Assembly (NCBI GenBank): GCA_022559845.1
Contig: CM040128.1
Span: forward strand, 175,018,413-175,082,412
Reading direction: 5' to 3'
DNA length: 64,000 bases
From: Amorphophallus konjac
Taxonomy: Eukaryota > Streptophyta > Magnoliopsida > Alismatales > Araceae
A program made the position numbers and the translations under genes. Below, in pieces: positions 43,388-54,674 of the stretch (position 1 is the first letter of the stretch; the number at the start of each line of letters is the position of its first letter). Below the pieces are notes generated by a model. That model made no database searches. It was not told the origin of the DNA and worked only from the letters and a program-made list of their open reading frames with translations.

Positions 43388-43865
43388 CACTACAATAAAA
43401 TTGACCTTTACCTACGTTTAAAAAACGTAGTTATAGGTCCAAAAAACGTAGGTAAAGTCTTTAGCCACGTTTGCTTGCCACGCTCTCAAAGTGTGGCACT
43501 TGCTCGCGTGACTATAGGTTGTACCTACGTTTCTATGAAACGTTGATATAGTTTAAGCTATACCTACGCTTGTAAGCGTAGGGATAGTCTAACAAAAAAC
43601 GTAGGTAGATACCTACCTATACCTATCCTATAAAAGCGTAGGCATAGTTTCTCAAAAACGTAAGTAGATATCAACTTATACCTACACTTTTTTAAACAAC
43701 GTAGGTTAAAAATATATATACACACGCATGTAATTGGCTATACCTACGATTATAAAAATGTAGGTATTATATATTATCACGCTTTAGAAGAAATGAATGA
43801 AAAAGTATTAACGTCGTTGTATTAAAAATGAAGGAAATGGAACTAGTGTCATTTTTTAAAAAACG
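43388..43865. repeat. CACTA terminus and subterminal repeats (ACCTACGTTT / AAACGTAGGT)
   Basis: ACCTACGTTT and its complement AAACGTAGGT recur more than a dozen times with variants (CCTACGCTT, AAGCGTAGG, ACGTAAGTAG), often as facing pairs able to fold. Subterminal arrays of this kind are the transposase binding region in CACTA elements. Confidence 0.9.
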
Positions 43866-44269
43866 TAGGTATATTGTTCTTTTGTTTTTTTTATATACTC
43901 ATTGTGCAATCATACCTGTACATTCATATAATTCTTGCATGAATCTCACATTGAACACATCACTAATAACATAAAAACTCACAAACAACACATCAATATA
44001 AAGTCACATTCAACACATCAATATAGATCATACATAGCCTTCGAAACACCACTAACAACTTCAAGAGATTAATACATCACCTACACATAAATTTACTTTC
44101 CAATTAGTAACTATTTGCAACTAGAACATGTGTTAAACAAGTAACACATGCACAGATACATAGTACATACATACACATATACAGATAGTTCCCCTATTGT
44201 AAAAGGGCAACAAGGCCACTGATATATGCATACACATACATATCATTGCAGTAAGGTCAGCCTTCTTTG

Positions 44270-45142
44270 TTCCTTCTTTGTTCCTTCATCTCATTTGTCA
44301 CAACTTTGTAAGCATACTTCCACCACGATCTTGCATCAACTTCTATCGGAACATGAGGATGATAATGAGCATATTTTAGCTACTGATTAAAAGCTGCAAA
44401 GTTATCGGGCAACCTCAAGATGTCCTTGTACCCATCCTATATCCATAAACCAATAATTTGATCCAAATAAGAAATGAATTTCCTAGTGAAATGGAGGTAG
44501 AGAATAAAAGCTAAACCTTTGATAAACAGAAAGTCACATCCTCTAAGTTGACAGATGCTTTCTGCAGTGGCTGTCCCATGTTCCTACATTCCTCCACTTG
44601 TAGTTTTGTGTACCTTGCACTTCCTATCACAGGTTTCAGAAGGTAGTAGTGCTCTTTTAAAACCATTGTTGAAGAGCTATGGTTCTCTATTTCAAAGATC
44701 TACACATTTTAAAGTGAAAGATCATCATACTTCAGTGTCAATCAACAGAAGCCAGACATAAGTCTTAACAAAAGAATAACCTGACTCCACTCGGAAGGAT
44801 GCAAATCCTCCCATTGTTTGGCAGTACTCCATGGGAAAATTTCTAAGTCCAAATAAAAAGCAAGGCGTTCAAGTTCCACTGATTGCAAAAGGTTGGTGGG
44901 ATAATTAGCTTCAAAATCTTAAAACTACTTTCAAGTGAGAGAAGACTTAGGATAATAAGCAACAAAACATTAATCATACTATCAAGTTGAAAAAGGTATG
45001 CTCGTTTGAAGACCATAAAACATCAGGAGAATAAATCCAAATGGAAAAAGGACAGTGGAAGCCACCTAAACTACTAGATCCTTTACATAAGAAAGGCAAG
45101 AAACAATTTTTGTCCATCTCTGAATGTTATCAATAGATCATT

Positions 45143-45176
<34 letters not shown>

Positions 45177-45747
45177 ATCAGGCTAGATGAACACTAGGTC
45201 ATACTTCATAAAAATACGTATTCATTAATTATTTAAAGGTTGCAACTAATAAAGGGATGCTACTCGCAATAGGGTTTTTCAAAATACACAAAACATTAGA
45301 AAGACAGAATGAAAACAAAGGATACATTAAGACCCAAAAGAGCACAATTGAAGAAAAAGAAGCAATCAAAAATTCAAGTATATGATAATGTACACACTAG
45401 TCACCTTACCCTCACACTCTAATTAACATAAGTGCTCAATTATTACCTTCTGAATGCGTTCTAGAGCACCTCCAGTAGCAAAGGTTTCTTTACCAGCATC
45501 ATCAACTATCATCGTAGAAAGCCTTCCCAATGTTAAACCTATTGCAAATGGGTGGCTAGGATTGCTGCATGGAAGGCCACAATATTCAAGAACATACTAT
45601 TCTTAGAATGACAGTCACATAAGCAGAAACAAACAGGTACAGAGTAGTTTACCTTGCAAAATCCTCATATCTAAAATGAATATTGGTGATAGAGAGCTTC
45701 AAGTTCCTGATGATGGTGTTGATCAAAGACCCCAACCAGGATGTGTT
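44270..45747 (-). pseudogene. Captured VPS13/chorein gene fragment, five exons
   Basis: Antisense exons with introns encode consecutive parts of the N-terminal region of a plant VPS13 (chorein-family lipid-transfer) protein. Exon 1 is 45653-45747 with SWLGSLINTIIRNLKLSI; exon 2 is 45447-45564 with NPSHPFAIGLTLGRLST; exon 3 is 44781-44882 with VELERLAFYLDLEIFPW; exon 4 is 44518-44699 with PLQKASVNLEDVT; exon 5 is about 44270-44436 with DNFAAFNQ and DARSWWKYAYKVV. Donor GT and acceptor AG sites and codon phase fit at most joins. The exon 3 acceptor is AA instead of AG, and exon 5 has a TAG at 44380-44382. The rest of the large gene is absent. It lies in the transposon interior between the transposase genes and the terminus, which indicates capture of a host gene piece. 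The family assignment is from recognition of the protein sequence. Confidence 0.85.
45145..45174. repeat. (AT)15 microsatellite
   Basis: Uninterrupted AT dinucleotides lie upstream (antisense sense) of VPS13-like exon 3, in the intron between exons 2 and 3. Confidence 0.95.
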
Positions 45748-45749
45748 CT

Positions 45750-47780
45750 ATAATAGTGAACAAAAGCAGTTGAAGTACAATGAAACAGTGGAAATCCAAC
45801 TCTAACAAACAAATCATACACAACATAATCTGGCCTCCATTTAACTGAATATTAGCATAGTGGGGTAAAATGTGACAGGGATTCCAAAATTGACCAATGG
45901 CAGCCAGTGATTTAAGTAAGAAGAAAACATTCCTCCATTTCACTGAACATACCCTCCACCAGATACATCTCAAATTATTACTTGCACCCAGAGTCAATTG
46001 ATTGCCTGATGCCCTTCCACATGAGGTTGAGATAATTCTACTAAAGATTCTTTTAAATGCACCATCAAGGTGACAACAGATGCAAGATGAAAAGGAGAAA
46101 GGGAAACAAAGAAAACAATACCCATGCAAGATAGCCCACGCAAGTGAGGTTATAACAATCATTCATTCATTGTCCAGATGTGCTTCTATATAACAGTCCA
46201 GTCTGCCAAACTATAACATAAAATAATCCACTAAAGTTTATTTCTAAATATTTCTATGAATAATCAAAGTTTTCTAATTTTCAATGAGCCATAGCGAAGA
46301 ATAATCAAGAATGGTTAGCTCTCTTCTAGGTAAAGTTGAATCCAAACCTTTGAAGAATTAAGATGGTATGGTAGTTCAATTATATTTTTATTTGTTTAAT
46401 GCATAAGTACAAATAAGAATGATTTTTTCCCAAAAACTACAAGGAAAATTATTTCATGGTTAACCGATAATGGATGAAAATGGCAACCCACCCTAACAAA
46501 AACAAACTACTAAAATGATAAATAATCCTTTCTAGGAAAATTTCAATACATCCTAATGAAAACAAGCTATCAGAATAATAAGTAATTCTTTCTTGGGAAA
46601 AGACAGATTTCCCTTTTCCTTTGATCAGGAGAAATGCACATATGTTATACTCATCCAAAACGGAGGGTGGATTGCGACATAGAGAAGAAGAAATGATAAT
46701 TGTGTGTCTGCAAATGAAATTCAGAAGGTGAGTCACCAACAGTAACTAATTTTAATTCAAATAAATCAAGTCATTCAAATCTAGAGAAATATCATAGTTC
46801 ATAACTAAGAAACAAAGTCAAATAATCATAATATGAAATATCATAGTTCATAACCAACAGTAATAATTCTACTTATTACCAATCAATCTCCTCTTCTTTC
46901 TTCATATCATGTTTCCATCTAAGAATTGAGAAGATTAACCCAATGATGGATATATAAAAAAAATCCTTCAAACATAAAGTTAAAGCTAAGAATGCAATGA
47001 TGCCATGCATGTTCCAACAAATGAGATAAATATCACTAAAATGGTTTAGATTAATCTCCTGTTGATAAGCAGGTTTAGATGCATACCTTGAGGACAATCT
47101 GCCAATGTATGTCTCTATATTAATAGAAGACCATTTGGGAAATTGATCTAGCACCCAGGAGACAACAACCTAAATCTCACATATGACAGAGGTAAGCCAT
47201 AGATCATAAGCACTGTCAACAAGGTTGTTTATTCTGTAGTGGAAGAAGAGCCCAAGAACAAGCATCTCATGATAATTACAGCCCTATGTGAACTGAGCTT
47301 ATTAGGAGAAATGGGGAAAGTTCTAGAGTGTGGCTCTTTAGCTTCTTGCTACCTGTAAACAATAGAATCATCACAAAGTCATTATCATGTTTACCTATGC
47401 ACTGTAAACTTTTGTGCCTGAAGCTTTATTTTTTCTAAAGAGATGAAATCAAGTTTCCTTTCCAAGTAAATATTCAGTGGCATGTGAAACAAGACTGATT
47501 CGTAAGAAAAACTAATGGCATATTAAAGGACAGAAAAAAAAACCAGGTACTCGACAACCAATAGACAATAGTGTTTAAAGTCACAAAAAAAAAAAAATAG
47601 AATGGTTGAGAGTTATCCATCTAGTGGGACAAATCTAAATGTTGAGACATAACTTATATTTTCAAGATTTATATAACAATGGGGAATTTTTGTCCTAAGT
47701 TTATAACTTTTAACAAAGCAGACAAATTCAATCACTGGTGTCAATAATGTACTTACAACCTGCCCTCCATCTACTATGTT
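45750..47780 (-). other. CACTA interior with no recognised gene
   Basis: About 2 kb of AT-rich sequence between the VPS13 fragment and the end of the transposase-type coding. The antisense open frame 45671-46162 overlaps VPS13 exon 1 in another frame and is not protein-like. I see no further VPS13 exon and no repeat of note. Confidence 0.5.
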
Positions 47781-47789
47781 GATGGAGCT

Positions 47790-48330
47790 CAACTACCCTT
47801 TTTATTCTTACTTGCTGCATTCTTGTTCTTCTTCTTCTTTCCTTCCAACTCGCCACTCTGTTCTTCCAAAGTGGGTTTTCACCAGTTGCCTCTTTAAGAA
47901 AAAAAGTTTCATCGTTAGTTTAAGGCCTTTGCTAAATCCCTAAAATATAGAAGTCTGAAACTCTCCTCACCACTTTCAACTGTGGACAGGCTACTTAAGT
48001 TCCTTACAAGACCTCCACTATCCTGTGCATAAATAGCCATAACATGGGTGACCATTGTCATACAAAGCTATACAACAGAAAAAAGAAATATAAGATGAAA
48101 GAAAAAGGAAAAAATATGGAAATGCATGAAGATCCTGTACCTTATCACTGTTGAGATGAGTAGCCATTGCCGATCCTTTGTCCAATGCTTCATCATGCTC
48201 CACCGATTTTTTTGGGTGTTTCAGGTTTTTTGCATCAGTGGGATTCCACAATCCTAGAACCCAAATCAAAATTTTCAAACCAATGCATCTAGAGCAAGAG
48301 CTAAAACCAAAGTGGCCAAGGGGCAAGCAA
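47790..48330 (-). pseudogene. Probable C-terminal exons of the CACTA Transposase_24 protein
   Basis: Antisense segments look coding and are separated by GT-AG introns: LWNPTDAKNLKHPKKSVEHD (about 48250-48130), then DSGGLVRNLSSLSTVES (about 48010-47950), then a lysine-rich tail with GRKKKKNKNAASKNKK ending at a stop near 47795. The basic tail could be a nuclear targeting signal. I do not recognise a domain. Assignment to the same gene rests on strand, spacing and lack of another start. Confidence 0.4.
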
Positions 48331-48931
48331 GGGGGACTCACGATAAGGCAAAATTCATTAAGGTACACACAATTACCTCTCTCTTTAGATTCATGAATAA
48401 TCTTTGTAAAATTCCAAAATCTTCTCTCTTTAGATGATATTCAATGCAAATTTCATTAAAACAAATTCTGCTAATATGGCAAGTGATGCAATCACAAAAT
48501 TTCTCACTTTTTGTCAAGCACAGAAGAGTCCAGATTCGTGAGTAGTAGAAGCTAAAAAATAGCCAATGCATGCATTATCTAAATAGCCAAAAGGGAAAAG
48601 AGAAAAATAGTAGGAGACCATTCACACAGATTCATCAATCACAAATATCTAAAGTAGAGAGCCATCCATCCATGCAAGTGTTGTGTGCAAGAATAAAATA
48701 TAACATACAATGCAACATTAACCCCAAAAAGGTATTTAACTGTCTTGTATAAGAATGACATAGAGTAGCCCAAAAAGTCATTCCTTTTAAATCCACCTAG
48801 AACATACACAAGGTTACATTAAAAATAACTAATGATGTTGAAAAAATAGATAGCTGACAAGCATCACATCTGGACCAACACCTGAAAAAGAGAAAAGATG
48901 ATAGTCAAGTTTGCAGTAATTGAAAATAATA

Positions 48932-50950
48932 TCAAAAGATATGGCAGTGTATAATTAGAAATGATCTTACATAGTCCTTGAGCCACAAGATGTGACTCCC
49001 AATAGCATCTTTCATTCTTTTTCTATTCTGATCCTTCACAAAAAATGGTGTGTCTGGATGGCGAGCATATTGCACAGAGACTTCACAATACACAGATCCA
49101 ATTTTCGTTCCCATGACGACCTTTTCTTCGTTGATGCACATGACCATGCCAACTGCCACATGTTGTCCCTCAAGGTCTAGCAAGATCACTTTGCGACCTG
49201 GCAACTAAACATAACACAAAATATATCCACTTGGGTGAGTATTATCATACAGAATTCATAAAAAATATGACGCTCACATAGTTATTATTTAAAAATTATG
49301 AGTGCATCACCCATTGACACACCACATGAGGGACGCATGTGCTCCCAGAAATTGAAAATGAGTCATGAGATGTCGAGACATATGCTCCCTACATTCCAAA
49401 CACCCAAAAACCAATATGAAATACATACTTGACACTTTATGCATAGTACATCATCTAATGCTCTATGGTAGCAATATAATGTCTTTAACTTTGTTGGATC
49501 ATCAAGGGTGTTAGCATTTTGCATGTCAGATGTTGCACCAAATTCGTCATAGGCACTGGCAGCAGATGATGCAGGCACATGTGGAGATGATTCATACTTG
49601 TTGCCATGACTCTAAAAGGAGATGAGGATGAAAATTAGTAAGTAATAAAAGTATTCTCAAGTATTTTAAGCGATATAATGTACCTGCGATGTTCTTATCA
49701 ATTCTACCATCCTTGCTAGCTTTACTTCTACTGACGACTCCAAATCCCTCATTCTATCCACCAACATTTTGTTCTCCGCCCTAAGAGATTCCTTTGTATC
49801 TTTCCCCCATAATGAAGATGGTGTGGGACCTGTACCCACACTACGCACACGGCCTGACCTCTCCTTACCGAGAACTTGGGAGTAAATATCATATTGTGTA
49901 GCAACTTAATGGGCATCACTTGTCATTGAACTCGAAGGTTGGGAAGTCTTTAACATCCCCATTTTTTCCAAATGAAAATGGGTGAAGAGAATTTGAAATA
50001 TGAAATACATCAAAAATCATATGAAAATGTGTTCTAAGCATAACATGTCAAGATAAACTTACAATGACATGACCAGTCGCCTCATTTATTGGGGCCTTAT
50101 CCTTACGCTTGTGTGTTTTGATAAACAAATCAGCACGATCTAAGTGCATCCCATGTCTCTCAAGCTATAACAAACAAAAATGAGGTGTCAATAGTATCAC
50201 AAACAAAATGTAATGAAAATATCCCTACAAAATCCGTAACAAATAAACCACAAATCGCCTCCTCAGAAATGTCTGCAAGGGAGCGTGTCCCAGCACAATG
50301 GACCCACTTTTGGGAAACCTTGCATTTTCTGTTCATTGCACTCATTTTCTGCAATCAATTGAATAATAGAGTTAGCTGACCTCAAAGCATACGGACAATG
50401 CATTTGAATCAAACCTGCCACTGTGTAGTTGACCACAAAGAAACTGCCCCTTTCCATTGTTCCTCATTAATGCATGGTGCATTTGGGAAGACTTGATGGG
50501 TTGCCTTTTCACTCCTTTTGTAATACAGTTTACGCACTCTATACTTCCAATAGCACCATTTATTTGCAAGGTCCTTCAGGACCCACCTCCTTGCCTCTTT
50601 TGGTATATCATACTTCCTCTATTCAAAAAATAAAACTACGTAATTGATTACAAATATCCAAATAGCATTAATGAGGATAAAAGAATTAGTTGAAGGAACA
50701 TAAAAATGTATTATCAACACAGTGTTATCTGTATGTAGTCCCATACATCTTCTTTATGAATGTCAAGCACTTTCCTCCAATTAGAGTAATTGATTGGCAA
50801 TTTTTCACCATTCCTTGCAAGCGTGCCTAAAATTGTTCTTAACGAACGGCCACCCGACCCAACTGGCTGGCCCAACATATTCCACTTCACACAAATACAT
50901 GTTGTGCCGTCCATGGCATGTACATCCCGACAAGCAGTGTAAGAACATCA
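48932..50950 (-). pseudogene. CACTA Transposase_24 (Ptta/En/Spm, TNPA-like) coding region
   Basis: Antisense exons show the plant transposase PF03004 pattern: WNMLGQPVGSGGRSLRTILG and INYSNWRKVLDIH (50880-50715); IPKEARRWVLKDLANKW to EEQWKGAVSLW (about 50625-50415); SAMNRKCKVSQKWVHCAGT (50345-50240); LFIKTHKRKDKAP (about 50130-50070); QVLGKERSGRVRSVGTGPTP with a short coiled coil (49900-49680); and a DUF8039-like domain with LLDLEGQHVAVGMVM and a DAIGSHILW end (49200-48965). TNPA-type proteins bind CACTA subterminal repeats. Upstream it is in frame with a Ulp1-type exon, separated only by TGA at 50948-50950. Exon borders are approximate. Confidence 0.75.
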
Positions 50951-52500
50951 TCTTTTGGACCTTTGGCTTCCTTCCCCTGCTGTACAAGTTTTTGAAACAA
51001 CACCTTCTACCTTCGTTTCTTCCTCCTTTTTGCTCGCAAGATTTCCCTGAATGTCTTTTACTTCATTTTTAGACTCAAGCTTTCCCTTCGTGTCTATTTC
51101 TTCAATCTTCATCTGAAGCGTTCCCTTAGTGTCTTTTACTTGACTAGGCTCCACCTCCTTGTCATGTAATCTACATTGATCATTTCTACTACTTATGAAA
51201 GAGCAGACCAAGTTCTCAAAGAAATCTACATCTGCTGGAACAAACCAACCCTCATGCAACTGTAAAGTTAAAAAAAATGAAGCAGAACAAATATTTCTAT
51301 ATCATTGAAGAAGAGTTCAACATTGCAAAAAATGATACATAAGATAACAAACAAAGTCTGGATATCCTTCACCAGAAAAGTTCTCCGGGGCAACTTCAAT
51401 GAATAGGTGAATGAAATATAGCACAAAATGACCACATTGTTCACCATTCCTTTGTTGAGGAACCTATAGACAGATTAAAAGTAATTAAAGTCAAAAATCA
51501 TATCTACTTGCATATGAGAATATGTAAAATTTCAAGTCTCATGTTCCGCTCATTGACATATGCAAGTGTAGGATACTTAACTGTGGTGCAGAAAGTGTAA
51601 TGGTGGCAATGTCATCTATTGTTGCTGGGTTCCCTTCACTCTTGTAAATGTCCATGACGAACCTACATAGAAGCCCAACAATATTGAGTAAATCAAGCAA
51701 CAATAACGACCATGTAATCAAATTAAATAGCAGTGAAAAATATAACATATGACTATAAAAAGTAAACCATATGGACCATATATCTAAAGTTCATTGCTTT
51801 AAATTGCCTCCTAATGTCTTTCTCATGTCGGTTTGGTCCAGTCGACAGGAGAGAGTCGAGGTACAGAATGCATGGCTTTGCCTTCGATGTAAACCCCTGT
51901 CCAAGGTTGCATAAGATGACCAGGCTACAATGACCCCTGCATCGAAGTGGTATGATAAAACCAAATTCATTATATAGCTATTAAAACTAATTATTAGGGT
52001 CAACACTTGAAGAGTACATACCAACAAACAATTGGCACAAATGTGTATGCCTTTGAGAATATACTTTGGCCCTTAATCCATGACAACACTTTCTCACAAT
52101 TACCGTTTAACCATGCATTATACCATAGGCAATCAAAACACCCAAAGCGGGCCTTCACATCATTAGGGATTTTAGTAAATATGTGCCTACAAAGTTTAAA
52201 CATGCTCACAATGTTGTAACACAAACAACATGAAAGTTTATGCACAATAACAAGATAAAGAGGTGGCGTTCAAACTCTATATATTGTTGAAATCCATTTG
52301 AATCCAACATTCGTGCCCTTCGACTCGCAGTGTAAATTGTGGAGATATCTTTCACCATTTTCGCCTCTACAGAGCACGGTCGAGAGGGGAGCTTATGGAC
52401 GTGGTCTGTTGCAACCATACTACGGGTCCGAGGACCCTGTGCAGGTCTTTCCATAATGGTCTTTGAGAACTCAAGTTTCGAGACAATCTTCTTTCTCCTG
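50951..52500 (-). pseudogene. CACTA Ulp1-like (C48) cysteine protease domain, in frame with Transposase_24
   Basis: Antisense exons rebuild a Ulp1/SENP-type fold: an N-terminal exon with TRSMVATDHVHKLPSRP (about 52500-52255); IPNDVKARFGCFDCLWYNAW and WIKGQSIFSKAYTFVPIVCW (about 52195-52022); a catalytic His exon beginning at 51936 with HCSLVILCNLGQG and the Asp in LYLDSLLS; and a catalytic Cys exon beginning at 51463 with PQQRNGEQCGHFVLYF. A last exon begins at 51262 with HEGWFVPADVDFFENL and a lysine/glutamate-rich linker that runs toward Transposase_24. Intron 52021-51937 has proper GT and AG and restores a Trp codon. The catalytic His, Asp and Cys are all present. Ulp1 domains in plant CACTA and Mutator elements are known; their role is unclear. 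Confidence 0.78.
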
Positions 52501-52839
52501 TAACATTACATAAAAATGTCAACAAAAATTCAACAAATTTAATTCCAATGAAAGCAAATTAAAAACATTCAAATTAAAGAACTTACATGGCCATGTCCAA
52601 TGCTTTAGAAGCCGAGTCTAAATCTAAAATTTTTGACAATGTAAATATGTAATATCAACATATATAAAATGTGTAAAAAATTGGTTGTTACCTAGCTTCT
52701 ACAATTAACACCATTGCACTGTTATTAATGGTTAACAAAGACAATTGATGAATAATACATATGAAGCACTTAAAATAAATTTGTTCGAAACACTACAAAT
52801 AAAAAGAAACTCATGAAGAAGGTCCCTATCATTTTTCCA

Positions 52840-54546
52840 CTATTTTTAAGGTGATTTCCAGACATTCTGCATCATTTCTCTCCCAACATACGTTCTTGTC
52901 ATCAACATTGTCATCCTCAAGGTAAGGCTGTGTGACTTGAATATCTAAAATCACCCCTGCATCAGTGCATTGCCCACCTTGGATATCAAACAAATCTCTC
53001 GGCTGTGCTTTCTGAACAACAAATCAACCATTGTCTTTAGGATCTTCAACATACCAAAATTGCTCTGCTTGGGATGCTAACACAAAAGGCTCTGTTGTTC
53101 TCAACAATTATGTTGGATTAATCAAAGTGAATCCCCTATCTTCTTTCACCCCCCTCCTAACATCAATCCAGTCACACTTAAATAGTACAATTTTCATTTC
53201 ACCGTAATAATCCAACTGCACAATTTCATTTAAAAACCCATAGTAAGTGACGTCTCCCTGAATAGGTTTTTTGTCGTTGGAGCTTGCAAAGCTTGAGGTT
53301 ATAGCAGATAGCACAACACCACTATTGCAAGTTCTTCTACGTTGCTCAACTTGTTGAGTGTGGAAGCGAAACCCATTAATTAAATAGGTATGAAATACAT
53401 TCGCTACAGAAAGTGGTCCGTCTTTCAGCCAGCGGAGTTTTGGAGACAAAAGGTTACCCATTTCCACTTGCAATCTTTGTACCTATGCATTAAGTGAAAG
53501 CACAAGCATTAGAAATAATACACAGCCACCAATATCTATTACACATGCGTGGTTTTACCTTTTCCTTAAACCAATTGGAAATTTTTTTGTTCCACTTGCT
53601 TTCTATTTCCATCTCAGTTGCTCGAGGGTGTTTACTCCGAATTTGTGAAAGATGTTCTCTACATGTCAAGTAACCAATGTACATTTAAGTGTGTGTAGTT
53701 GCTCATAGAAAGTAACAAGAAAATAGAATAATACTTACTCTCTGTAAGGAGCTAGCGCATCACAATTGAATAAAACATACCGGTGTGCCTGACATACATC
53801 TTCCTTGTGAAGGTTAACATGAATCCCTGCACCTAATGGACGGCCTACATCTAAGAAGATGGCCCATCCATCATCATCATTGTCATTGACATAGGCATCC
53901 TCATTCCGTCTGGGCCTATTAAACCACATCTCTACATCATCAGATAAATATCTAGATGCAAAAGTAAGCGTCTCTTCAGCTAAATATCACTCAGCAATGC
54001 AACCCTCTGGCCGTGCCCTATTACGCACATATAACTTTAGCCGCGCTAAATATCTAGCAACTAACAAATCAAATTATTATCATCAAAATGAGTGAAAGAC
54101 TTAGAAGAGTCAAGAGTATTGTTCATACCTCTCAATGGGATACATCCATCGATAATATATTGGCCCACCAAGTCTAGCTTCTTCTGGTAAATGAATAAGT
54201 AAATGTGTCATGATATCAAAGAAACTAGGAAGGAGGATCATCTCAATACGACATAGTGTGACTACAATCCATTCTCCAAGGCGATAAAAATCATCTGCTG
54301 ATGAACTCTTTGAGTACAACTCCACAAAGAAATTACACACTTCAGTTAGTGCAGAACTCACTTCCTTTTGTGTCATTCCTCGAATAGCCACTGGAAGTAG
54401 TTGTTGCAAGAGCACATGACAATCATGGCTCTTTAAACCCCAAATCTTTGCATTCTTCTCATCCACATTGTTGACACCCATTTTATGACCAATAAGTTGG
54501 GTCATCTCCTTGTTCACTCTATATGATGCTTCGAGTTGTTCACCTT
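52840..54546 (-). pseudogene. CACTA TNP2 transposase, C-terminal part (DUF4218, DUF4216)
   Basis: It begins at the el5 insertion. DUF4218 (54520-54119) has KIWGLKSHDCHVLLQQLLPV and GGPIYYRWMYPIERY. A short intron (54118-54055) joins in phase to KLYVRNRARPEGCIAE, interrupted by TGA at 53987-53989. Next come MWFNRPRRNED and GVH-type LGAGIHVNLHKEDVCQAHRY (to 53740), then a SKWNKKISNWFKEKV exon (53680-53495). DUF4216 follows (53473-53105) with DVTYYGFLNEIVQLDY and VLFKCDWID. The tail runs on through further stops (TAA at 53105-53107, and one where Trp is expected near 53023) to about 52845. The catalytic Transposase_21 domain would lie to the right of el5, outside the window. Confidence 0.88.
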
Positions 54547-54674
54547 TGTTGAGCCTTCTTGATCAGTTTGAGGTCCATTTCTTGAGTCATGTCTCCTTGG
54601 TTGAGTCTGGTTCCTTGCCTTTTTTCTGTTGGACGAAGCTTAGCAAGCTTTCATTTTCATTTGAACTCTATTGT

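Larger units (their letters stand above)
43388..54546 (-). mobile_element. CACTA (En/Spm) DNA transposon, one end and antisense genes
   Basis: The left end is CACTACAATAAAATTGACC, a typical CACTA terminus, followed by about 480 bp of subterminal repeats. The preceding AAG (43385-43387) would be the 3-bp target duplication. Minus-strand coding includes TNP2 (DUF4218 and DUF4216 parts), a Ulp1-type protease, a Transposase_24 protein and a fragment of a host VPS13 gene. el5 inserted into TNP2 at 54547, so the Transposase_21 core and the other terminal repeat lie off the right edge. Several in-frame stops show that the copy is degenerate. Confidence 0.9.

Noticed and set aside
45145..45174. (AT)15 as a functional hairpin
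   Set aside because: It is an ordinary microsatellite in an intron of captured sequence with no further support.
45671..46162. Antisense 163-codon frame
   Set aside because: It overlaps VPS13-like exon 1 in a different frame; the frame that matches VPS13 is the meaningful one.
54474..54483. GTTGACACCC as a possible Tat LTR start
   Set aside because: It lies within conserved DUF4218 coding on the minus strand; TNP2 coding continues to 54546, so the LTR starts later.
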